Positions 16,401 through 27,299 of a DNA stretch of 64,000 nt are shown one piece after another. The notes beneath the pieces are model-generated. The model saw only the letters and a program-made list of their open reading frames with translations. It was not told where the DNA came from and made no database searches. The translations under genes were made by a program, and so were the position numbers. Numbering within the stretch: position 1 is the first letter of the stretch; the number at the start of each line of letters is the position of its first letter. The stretch comes from Eunapius fragilis. Taxonomy: Eukaryota; Porifera; Demospongiae; Spongillida; Spongillidae. Where the stretch lies: positions 716,001-780,000 of the forward strand of contig OY811977.1 in assembly GCA_963681505.1 (NCBI GenBank), given 5' to 3'.

Positions 16401-16920
16401 TGTATAGGAGCCATTATTTAGAGAAAGAAAACAGGTTACTCGTTCGTTCCATGATTACATATCGCAACTCCACTAGTTTGTTAAATTAACACCGTGGTTG
16501 GAACATAGCCAATTGTCTCCCATAGAAATGTATGGGATGGAACCACTAATCTATTTGAATGGTAACGCCAAACCAATGAGCTGATTATAGAGGAGGCATT
16601 ATTTTTTAAAAGAAAACAGGTTACTCGTTCGTTCCATGAAGTAGGATCGCAACTCCACTAGTTAGTTTAATTAACACCTTGGTGGGAAGATAGCCAATTT
16701 TCTCCCATAGAAATGTATGGGAGGGAACCACTAATCTATTTGCATCGTACAGCCAAACCAATATGCTGAATAAATAGGAGGCATTACTTAGAGAAAGAAA
16801 ACAGGTTACTCGTTCGTTCCATGAATACATAACGCAATTCCACTAGTTTGTTAAAATAACACCTTGGATGGAACATAGCCAATTTTCTCCCATAGAAATG
16901 TATGGGAGGGAACCACTAAT
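13431..16920. repeat. Second higher-order domain of satellite A
   Basis: A distinctive variant (ATGAGCGGAATGTATAGGAGCC) recurs at 13431, 15281 and 16391, which are 1850 bases (10 units) and 1110 bases (6 units) apart. The monomer pair around 15511 is repeated almost unchanged at 15881 and 16621. This points to a separate recent amplification from the one at 4.7-9.4 kb. Confidence 0.75.
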
Positions 16921-18229
16921 CTCTTTGAATGGTACAGCCAAACCAATGAGCTGATTATAAAGGAGGCATTATTTTGTAAAAGAAAACAGGTTACTCGTTC
17001 GTTGCATGAATACATATCGCAACTCCACTAGTTTGTTAAATTAACATCTTGGTGGGAAGATAGCCAATTTTCTCCCTATGAAATGTATGGGAGGGAACCA
17101 CTAATCTATTAGCATCGTACAGCCAAACCAATGAGCTGAATATACAGGAGGCATTATTTAGAGAAAGAAAACAGGTTACTCGTTCGTTCCATGAATACAT
17201 ATCGCAACTCCACTAGTTTGTTAAATAAACACCGTGGTTGGAACATAGCCAATTTTCTCCCATAGAAATGTATGGGCGGGAACCACTAATCTATTTGAGT
17301 GGTACAGCCAAACCTATGAGCTGAGTATATAGGAGGCATTATTTAGAGAAAGAAAACAGGTTACTCGTTCGTTACATGAATACATATCGCAACTCCACTA
17401 GTTTGTTAAATTAACACCTTGGTTGGAACATAGCCAATTTTCTCCCATAGAAATGTATGGGAGGGAACCACTAATCTATTTGAATGGTACAGCCAAACCA
17501 ATGAGCTGAATATATAGGAGGCATTATTTCGAGAAAGATAGCAGGTTACTCGTTCGTTCCATGAAGTAGGATCTCAACTCCACTAGTTTGTTAAATTAAC
17601 GCCTTAGTGGGAATATAGCAAATTTTCTCCCATAGAAATGTATGGGAGGGAACCACTAATCTATTTGCATCGGACAGCCAAACCAATGAGCTGAGTATAT
17701 AGGAGGCATTATTTAGAGAAAGAAAACAGGTTACTCGTTCGTTCCATGAATACATATTGCAACTCCACTAGTTTGTTAAATTAACACCGTGGTTGGAACA
17801 TAGCCAATTTTCTCCCATGGGAGGGAACCACTAATCTATTTGCATCGTACAGCCTAACCAATATGCTGAATATATAGGAGGCATTATTTAGAGAAAGAAA
17901 ACAGGTTACTCGTTCGTTCCATGAATACATATCGCAACTCCACTAGTTTGTTAAATTAACACCTTGGTTGGAACATAGCCAATTTTCTCCCATAGAAATG
18001 TATGGGAGGGAACCACTAATCTATTTGCATCGTACAGCCATACGAATATGCTGAATAAATAGGAGGCATTATTTAAAGAAAGAAAACAGGTTACTCGTTC
18101 GTTCCATGAATACATATCGGAATTCCACTAGTTTGTTAAATTAACACCTTGGTTGGAACATAGCCAACTTTCTCCCATAGAAATGTATTGGAGGGAACCA
18201 CTAATCTATTTGAATGGTACAGCCAAACC

Positions 18230-20817
18230 AATGAGCTGATTATAGAGGTGGCATTATTTTGTAAAAGAAAAAAGGTTACTCGTTCGTTCCATGAATACAT
18301 ATCGCATCTCCACTAGTTTGTTAAATTAACACCTTGGTGGGAAGATAGCCAATTTTCTCCCATAGAAATGTATGGGAGGGAACCACTAATCTATTAGCAT
18401 CGTACAGCCAAACCAATGAGCTGAATATATAGGAGGCATTATTTAGAGAAAGAAAACAGGTTACTCGTTCGTTCCATGAATACATATCGCAACTCCACTA
18501 GTTTGTTTAATTAACACCGTGGTTGGAGCATAGCCAATTTTCTCCCATAGAAATGTATGGGAGGGAACCACTAATCTATATGCATCTTACAGCCAAACCA
18601 ATGAGCTGAATATATAGGAGGCATTATTTAGAGAAAGAAAACAGGTTACTCGTTCGTTCCATGAATACATATCGCAACTCCACTAGTTTGTTAAATTAAC
18701 ACCTTGGTTGGAACATAGCCAATTTTCTCCCATAGAAATGTATGGGAGGGAACCACTAATCTATTTGCATCGTACAGCCAAACGAATATGCTGAATAAAT
18801 AGGAGGCATTATTTAAAGAAAGAAAACAGGTTACTCGTTCGTTCCATGAATACATATCGGAATTCCACTAGTTTGTTAAATTAACACCTTGGTTGGAACA
18901 TAGCCAATTTTCTCCCATAGAAATGTATGGGAGGGAACCACTAATCTCTTTGAATGGTACAGCCAAACCAATGAGCTGAATATATTGGAGGCATTATTTA
19001 GAGAAAGAAAACAGGTTACTCGTTCGTTCCATGAATACATATCGCAATTCCACTAGTTTGAAAAGTAACACCTTGGTTGGAACGTAGCCAATTTTCTCCT
19101 TTAGAAATGTATGGGAGGGAACCTCTAATCTATTAGCATCGTACAGCCAAACCAATGAGCTGAATATATAGGAGGCATTATTTAGAGAAAGAAAACAGGT
19201 TACTCGTTCGTTCCATTAATACATATCGCAACTCCACTAGTTTGTTAAATTAACACTGTGGTTGGAACATAGCCAATTTTCTCCCATAGAAATGTATGGG
19301 AGGGAACCACTAATCTATTTGAATGATACAGCCAAACCAATGAGCTGATTATAGAGGAGGCATTATTTTGTAAAAGAAAACAGGTTACTCGTTCATTCCA
19401 TGAAAACATATCGCAACTCCACTAGTTTGTTAAATTAACACCTTGGTTGGAACATAGCCAATTTTCTCCCTTAGAAATGTATGGGAGGGAACCACTAATC
19501 TATTTGAATGGTACAGCCAAACCAATGAGCTGATTATAGAGGTGGCATTATTTTGTAAAAGAAAAAAGGTTACTCGTTCGTTCCATGAATACATATCGCA
19601 TCTCCACTAGTTTGTTAAATTAACACCTTGGTGGGAAGATAGCCAATTTTCTCCCATAGAAATGTATGGGAGGGAACCACTAATCTATTAGCATCGTACA
19701 GCCAAACCAATGAGCTGAATATATAGGAGGCATTATTTAGAGAAAGAAAACAGGTTACTCGTTCGTTCCATGAATACATATCGCAACTCCACTAGTTTGT
19801 TTAATTAACACCGTGGTTGGAGCATAGCCAATTTTCTCCCATAGAAATGTATGGGAGGGAACCACTAATCTATATGCATCTTACAGCCAAACCAATGAGC
19901 TGAATATATAGGAGGCATTATTTAGAGAAAGAAAACAGGTTACTCGTTCGTTCCATGAATACATATCGCAACTCCACTAGTTTGTTAAATTAACACCTTG
20001 GTTGGAACATAGCCAATTTTCTCCCATAGAAATGTATGGGAGGGAACCACTAATCTATTTGCATCGTACAGCCAAACGAATATGCTGAATAAATAGGAGG
20101 CATTATTTAAAGAAAGAAAACAGGTTACTCGTTCGTTCCATGAATACATATCGGAATTCCACTAGTTTGTTAAATTAACACCTTGGTTGGAACATAGCCA
20201 ATTTTCTCCCATAGAAATGTATGGGAGGGAACCACTAATCTCTTTGAATGGTACAGCCAAACCAATGAGCTGAATATATTGGAGGCATTATTTAGAGAAA
20301 GAAAACAGGTTACTCGTTCGTTCCATGAATACATATCGCAATTCCACTAGTTTGAAAAGTAACACCTTGGTTGGAACGTAGCCAATTTTCTCCTTTAGAA
20401 ATGTATGGGAGGGAACCTCTAATCTATTAGCATCGTACAGCCAAACCAATGAGCTGAATATATAGGAGGCATTATTTAGAGAAAGAAAACAGGTTACTCG
20501 TTCGTTCCATTAATACATATCGCAACTCCACTAGTTTGTTAAATTAACACTGTGGTTGGAACATAGCCAATTTTCTCCCATAGAAATGTATGGGAGGGAA
20601 CCACTAATCTATTTGAATGATACAGCCAAACCAATGAGCTGATTATAGAGGAGGCATTATTTTGTAAAAGAAAACAGGTTACTCGTTCATTCCATGAAAA
20701 CATATCGCAACTCCACTAGTTTGTTAAATTAACACCTTGGTTGGAACATAGCCAATTTTCTCCCTTAGAAATGTATGGGAGGGAACCACTAATCTATTAG
20801 CATCGTGCAGCCAAACC
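18230..20817. repeat. Third higher-order domain: 1294-bp tandem duplication
   Basis: The block starting near 18230 is repeated in order from about 19524. The variant ATCGCATCTCCACTAG is at 18301 and 19595. The offset is 1294 rather than 1295 bases, because one member monomer carries a net one-base loss (the TTTGAAAAGTAACACC variant at about 19060 and 20350). Both copies share this lesion and a set of private substitutions, so the duplication is young. Confidence 0.8.
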
Positions 20818-22380
20818 AATAAGCTGAATATATAGGAGGCATTATTTAGAGAAAGAACACAGGTTACTCGTTCGTTCCGTGAATACATATCGCAACTCCA
20901 CTAGTTTGTTAAATTAACACCGTGGTTGGAACATAGCCAATTTTCTCCCATAGAAATGTATGGGAGGGAACCACTAATCTATTAGCATCGTACAGCCAAA
21001 CCAATGAGCTGAATATATAGGAGGCATTATTTAGAGAAAGAAAACAGGTTACTCGTTCGTTCCATGAATACATATCGCAACTCCACTAGTTTGTTAAATA
21101 AACACCGTGGTTGGAACATAGCCAATTTTCTCCAATAGAAATGATGGGAGGGAACCACTAATCTATTTGAGTGGTACAGCCAAACCAATGAGCTGATTAT
21201 AGAGTAGGCATTATTTTGTAAAAGAAAAAAGGTTACTCGTTCGTTCCATGAAGTAGGATCGCAACTCCACTTATTTGTTAAATTAACACCTTGGTGGGAA
21301 GATAGCCAATTTTCTCCCATAGAAATGTATGGGAGGGAACCACTAATCTATTTGCATCGTACAGCCAAACCAATGAGCTGAATATATAGGAGGCATTATT
21401 TATAGAAAGAAAACAGGTTACTCGTTCGTTCCATGAATACATATCGCAACTCCACTAGTTTGTTTAATTAACACCGTGGTTGGAACATAGCCAATTTTCT
21501 CCCATAGAAATGTATGGGAGGGAACCACTAATCTATTTGCATCGTACAGCCAAACCAATATGCTGAATATATTGGAGGCATTACTTAGAGAAAGAAAACA
21601 GGTTACTCGTTCGTTCCATGAATACATATCGCAATTCCACTAGTTTGTTAAAATAACACCTTGGATGGAACATAGCCAATTTTCTCCCATAGAAATGTAT
21701 GGGAGGGAACCACTAATCTATTTGCATCGTACAGCCAAACCAATGTGCTGAATACATTGGAGGCATTATTTTATAAAAGAAAATAGGTTACTCGTTCGTT
21801 CCATGAAGTAGGATCGCAACTCAACTAGTTTGTTAAATTAACACCTTGGTAGGAAGATAGCATATTTTCTCGCATAGAAATGTATGGGAGGGAACCACTA
21901 ATCTATTAGCATCGTACGGCCAAACCAATGAGCTGAATATATAGGAGGCATTATTTAGAGTAAGAAAACAGGTTCCTCGTTCGTTCCATGCATACATATC
22001 GCAACTCCCCTAGTTTGTTAAATTAACACCTTGGTTGGAACATAGCCAACTTTCTCCCATACAAATGTATGGGAGGGAACCACTAATCTATTTGCAACGT
22101 ACAGCCAAACCAATGAGCTGAATAAATAGGAGGCATTATATTTTGAGTAAGAAAACAGGTTACTCGTTCGTTCCATGAATACATATCGCTACTCCACTAG
22201 TTTGTTTAATTAACACCTTGGTTGGAATATAGCCAATTTTCTCCCATAGAAATGTATGGGAGGGAACCACTAATCTATTTGCATCGTACAGCCAAACCAA
22301 TAATCTGAATATATTGGAGGCATGTTTAAGAGAAAGAAAACAGGTTACTCGTTCGTTCCATGAATACATATCGCAACTCC

Positions 22381-22857
22381 GCGATTCGGAGCAATTCGTT
22401 TAGACCAATTGCTCCCAATTTGTCCCGTGGGAGCAGTTCGGAGCAATTCGTTTGGACCAATTGTTCCGAATTGCTCCCGTGGGACCAATTGGGAGCAATT
22501 GGTCTAAACGAATTGCTACGAATTGCTAAAGCAGGAGCAATTGGGAGCAATTGGTCCAAACAAATTGTTCCGAATTGCTCCCGTGGGACCAATTGGGAGC
22601 AATTGGTCTAAACGAATTGCTACGAATTGCTAAAGCGGGAGCAATTGGGAGCAATTGGTCCAAACAAATTGTTCCGATTTGCTCCCGTGGGACCAATTGG
22701 GAGCAATTTGTCTAAACGAATTGCTACGAATTGCTAAAGCGGGAGCAATTGGGAGCAATTGGTCTATACGAATTGCTCCGAGTTGCTCCCGCGGGAGCAA
22801 TTGTTCCTAACCAATTTCTCGGAATAGCTCCAGCGGGAGCGATTGGGAGCAATTGGT
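22381..22857. repeat. Satellite B, 104-bp palindrome-rich repeat
   Basis: Satellite A stops abruptly at 22380 and a different repeat begins. The junction word TAAAGC(A/G)GG recurs at about 22528, 22632 and 22736, giving a 104-base unit in roughly four to five copies. Each unit is made of GAGCAATTGG and its complement, around a dyad such as GCTCCCGCGGGAGC at about 22785. Both strands carry open frames only because the sequence is close to self-complementary. The last copy grades into satellite C. No coding or mobile-element features were seen. Confidence 0.9.
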
Positions 22858-25800
22858 AATTCAATGTATGAGTCCCGCAGGAGTCAAGTATTTCAATGTA
22901 TGACTCCTGCAGGAGTCAAATATGTCAATATGTACGACTCCTGCAAGAGTCAAGTATCTCAATGCATGACTCCGGCAGGAGTCAAATATGTCAGAATGTA
23001 TGAGTCCTGCGGGAGTCAAGTATGTCAATATGTAAGACTACTGCAGGAGTCACTTATATATTTGCATGACTTCTACAGGAGTCAAGTATGTCAGATTGGA
23101 GGACATCTGGAGTAGTCAAATATGTCACCATGAATGACTCCTGCAGGAGTCAAGTATTTCAATGTATGACTCCAACAAGAGTTAAGTTTGTCAGTATGCA
23201 TGACTACTGCAGGAATCAAATATTTCAATGTAGGACTCCTGCAGGTGTAAAGTATGTCAATATGTATGACTCCTCCAGGAGTCATGTATCTCCATGCATG
23301 ACTCCTGCAGGAGTCAAGTATGTCAGTATGTATGACTCCTGCAGGAGTCAAATATATATTTGCATGACTCCTGCAGGAGTCAAGTATGTCAGTATGCAAG
23401 ACTCCTGCAGGAGTCAAGTATCTCAATGAATGACTCCTGAGGAGTCAAGTATCTCCATGCATGACTCCTGCAGGAGTGAAGTATGTCAGTATGTATGAAC
23501 CCTGCAGGAGTCAAGTATGTCACTCAAGTATTTCAATGTATGACTCCTGCAGGAGTCAATTATTTCAATTATGACTCCTGCAGGAGTCAAGAATGTCAAT
23601 ATGAATGACTCTTGCAGGAGTCAAAGATCTGCATACATGACACCTGCAGGAGTCAAGTATGTCAGGATCAATGACTCCTGCAGGAGTCAAGTATTTCAAT
23701 GTATGACTCCCGCAGGAGTCAAGTATTTCAATGTATGACTCCTGCACAAGTTAAGTATGTTAGTATGTATGACTCCTGCAGAAGTCAACTATATATTTGC
23801 ATGACTCCTGCAGGAATCAAATATTTCAATGAAGGACTCCTGCAGGAGTAATGTACGTCAATATGTATGACTCCTCCAGGAGTCAAGTATCTCCATGCAT
23901 GACTCCTGCAGGAGTCAAGTATGTGAGTCTGTATGACTCCTGCAGGAGTCAAATATGTCATTATGCAAGACTCCTGCATGAGTCAAGTATCTCAATGTAT
24001 GACTCCTGCAGGAGTCAAGTATCTCCATGCATGACTCCTGCAGGAGTCAAGTATGTCAGTATGTATGACTCCTGCATCACTCAAGAATTTCAATGTATAT
24101 GACTCCTGCAGGAGTCAAGTATTTCAATTATGACTCCTGCAGGAGTCAAGTATGTCAATATGTCTGACTCCTGCAGGAGTCAAGTATTTCATTGTATGAC
24201 TCCTAGCTGCAGGAGTCAAATATGTCACTATGAATGACTCCTGCAGGAGTCTAGTATTTCAATGTATGACTCCTACAAGAGTCAAGTTTGTCAGTATGCA
24301 TGACTCCTGCAGGAGTCAAATATTTCAATGAAGGACTCCTGCAGGAGTAAAGCATGTCAATATGTATGACTCCTCTAGGAGTCATGTATCTCCATGCTTG
24401 AATCCTGCAGGAGTCAAGTATGTCAGTCTGCATGACTCCTACAGGAGTCAAATATATATTTCCGTGACTCCTGCAGGAGTCAAGTATGTCAGTATGCAAG
24501 ACTCCTGCAGGAGTCAAGTATCTCAATGTATGACTCCTGCAGGAGTCAAGTATCTCCATGCATGACTCCTGCAGGAGTCATACATGGAGATTGCTCACTC
24601 CTGCAGGAGTCAAGTATGTCACTCAAGAATTTCAATGTATATGACTCCTGCAAGAGTCAAGTATTTCAATTATGACTCCTGTAGGAGTCCAGTATGTCAA
24701 TATGTCTGACTCCTGCAGGAGTGAGCAATCTCCATGTATGACTCCTGCAGAAGTCAAATATGTCACTATGAATGACTCCTGCAGTAGTCACGTATTTGAA
24801 TATATGACTCCTGCAGGAGTGAAGTATTTCAATGAATTACTCCTGCAGGAGTCAAGAAAGTCAATATGTATGACTCTTGCAGGAGTCAAGGATCTCCATA
24901 CATGACACCTGAAGGAGTCAAGTATGTCAGTATCAATGACTCCTGCAGGAGTCAAATCTTTCAATGTATGACTCCCGCAGGAGTCAAGTATTTCAATGTA
25001 TTACTCCTGCAGTAGTCAAATATGTCAATATGTATGACTCCTGCAAGAGTCAAGTATCTCCATGCATGACTCCTGCAGGAGTCAAGTATGTCAGAATGTA
25101 TGAGTCCTGCAGGAGTCAAGTATGTCAATATGTATGACTTCTGCAGGAGTCAACTATATATTTGCATGACTCCTGCAGGAGTCAAGTATGTCAGATTGGA
25201 TGACTGCTGCAGGAGTCAAATATGTCACTATGAATGACTCCTGCAGGAATCAAGTATTTCAATGTATGACTCCTACAAGAGTCAAGTTTGTCAGTATGCA
25301 TGACTCCTGCAGGAGTCAAATATTTCAATGAAGGACTCCTGCAGGAGTAAAGTATGTCAATATGTATGACTCCTCCAGGAGTCATGTTTCTCCATGCATG
25401 ACTCCTGCAGGAGTCAAGTATGTCAGTATGTGTGACTCCTGCATAAGTCAACTATATATTTGCATGACTCCTGCAGGAGTCAAGTATGTCAGTATGCAAG
25501 ACTCCTGCAGGAGTCAAGTATCTCATAGTATGACTCCTCCAGGAGTCAAGTATCTCCATGCATGACTCCTGCAGGAGTCAAGTATGTCAGTATGTATGAC
25601 TTCTGCAGGACTCAAGTATGTCACTCAAGAATTTCAATGTATGACTCCTGCAGGAGTCAAGTATTTCAATGAATGACTCCTGCAGTAGTGAAATATGTCA
25701 ATATGTATGACTCCTGCAAGAGTCAAGTATCTCCATGCATGACTCCTGCAGGAGTCAAGTATGTCAGAATGTATGAGTCCTGCAGGAGTCAAGTATGTCA

Positions 25801-26926
25801 ATATGTATGATTCCTGCTGGAGTCAACTGTATATTTGTATGACTCCTGCAGGAGTCAAGTATGTCAGATTGGATGACTGCTGCATGAGTCAAATATGTCA
25901 CTATGAATGACTCCTGCAGGAGTCAAGTATTTCAATGTATGACTCCTACAAGAGTCAAGTTTGTCAGTATGCATGACTCCTGCAGGAGTCAAATATTTCA
26001 ATGAAGGACTCCTGCAGGAGTAAAGTATGTCAATATGTATGACTTCTCCAGGAGTCATGTATCTCCATGCATGACTCCTGAAGGAGTCAAGTATGTCAGT
26101 ATGTGTGACTCCTGCAGGAGTCAAATATATATTTGCATCACTCCTACAGGAGTCAAGTATGTCAGTATGCAAGACTCCTGCAGGGGTCAAGTATCTCAAT
26201 GTATGACTCCTGCAGGAGTCAAGTTTCTCCAAGCATGACTCCTGCAGGAGTCAAGTATGTCAGTATGTATGACTCCTGCAAGTATGTCACTCAAGTATTT
26301 CAATGTATATCTCCTGCAGGAGTCAATTATTTCAATTATGACTCCTGCAGGAGTCCAGTATGTCAATATGTCTGACTCCTGCAGGAGTCAAGTATTTCAA
26401 TGTATGACTCCTGCAGGAGTCAAGTATTTCAATATGTATGACTCCTGCAGGAGTCAAGTATCTCCATGTATGACTCCTTAACGAGTCAAGTATGTCAGTA
26501 TCAATGACTACTACAAGAGTCATATGTCAATATGTATGACTCCTGCAGGAGTGAGCAATCTCCATGTATGACTCCTGCAGGAGTCAAATATGTCACTATG
26601 AATGACTCCTGCAAGAGTCACGTATTTCAATATATGACTCCTGCAGGAGTGAAGTATTTCAATGAATGACTCCTGCAGGAGTCAAGAAAGTCAATATGTA
26701 TGACTCTTGCAGGAGTCAAGGATCTCCATACATGACACCTGCAGGAGTCAAGTATGTCAGTATCAATGACTCCTGCAGGAGTCAAGTATTTCAATGCATG
26801 ACTCCCGCAGGAGTCAAGTATTTCAATGTATTACTCCTGCAGTAGTCAAATATGTCAATATGTATGACTCCTGCAAGAGTCAAGTATCTCCATGCATGAC
26901 TCCTGCAGGAGTCAAGTATGTCAGAA

Positions 26927-27147
26927 TTTAGACAATAGCGGAAGTGATTTGCGCAATCTGATTGGTCAATTGCAGGTATCTAAACGCGGTAGAAACCTTG
27001 AGAGGGACTCTAAGTGCCAGTGGGGGGGATTCTAAGTGCCCCGGGCACTTAGAATCCCTCCCACTGGCACTTAGAATCCCTCCCGTTATCGTTATCGCGT
27101 TGCGCGATAATTTATTGGTTGCTACGTACGCGTTGCTATTGTCTAAA
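26927..27147. mobile_element. Foldback/MITE-like element 1 inside satellite C
   Basis: This 221-base insertion is bounded by the 13-base inverted ends TTTAGACAATAGC and GCTATTGTCTAAA. Inside, 27002-27082 forms a near-perfect hairpin of about 40 bases per arm, centred on GCCCCGGGC, with GGGATTCTAAGTGCC words repeated in each arm. A second small hairpin, TTATCGCG/CGCGATAA, lies at about 27091-27109. There is no coding capacity, so any transposase would be supplied elsewhere. A clear target-site duplication could not be assigned because the right end abuts a second element. Confidence 0.75.
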
Positions 27148-27149
27148 TT

Positions 27150-27293
27150 GGTTAGACACTGAAACCGAGGGATCTACGTGATTTAGAATCCCCTCGGGCC
27201 CTTAGTAGCGCCCTCGCTACCGCTCGGGACGCTACAGCCCAGGGCCCTCGGGGATTCTAAATCACGTAGATCCCTCGGTTTCAGTGTCTAACC
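27150..27293. mobile_element. Foldback element 2, near-perfect 144-bp palindrome
   Basis: The left arm starts GGTTAGACACTGAAACCGAG and the right arm ends with its exact complement. The arms are about 53 bases and differ only by a local inversion-like mismatch (CCCCTCGGG versus CCCCGAGGG). The loop holds a smaller inverted pair, GTAGCG/CGCTAC. The element sits two bases from element 1 and shares the terminal word TTAGACA and the internal word GGGATTCTAA with it, so the two are probably related non-autonomous families or a nested insertion. Satellite C resumes immediately afterwards. Confidence 0.75.
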
Positions 27294-27299
27294 TATATG

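Larger units (their letters stand above)
1..22380. repeat. Satellite A, 185-bp tandem array
   Basis: About 121 head-to-tail copies of one unit, each recognisable by landmarks such as CACTAGTTTGTTAAATTAAC, GGGAACCACTAATCTATTTG and GAAAACAGGTTACTCGTTCG. Counting a consensus monomer gives 185 bases, and spacing between identical landmarks is a multiple of 185 across most of the block. Monomers differ by scattered substitutions, with occasional 1-10 base indels, for example near 17815 and 19060. Each copy carries a short dyad (CTCCCATA, a 6-base loop, TATGGGAG). Minus-strand open frames of about 69 codons recur, but 185 is not a multiple of three, so no frame survives from unit to unit and coding is unlikely. 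A near-nucleosome-length AT-rich monomer in a homogenised array is typical of centromeric or pericentromeric satellites, but that role is inferred. The left edge continues outside the window. Confidence 0.97.

Noticed and set aside
714-22369. Recurring ~69-codon minus-strand frames in satellite A
   Set aside because: The 185-base period shifts frame at each unit, so the frame closes after about one monomer. Recurrence reflects the repeat, not selection.
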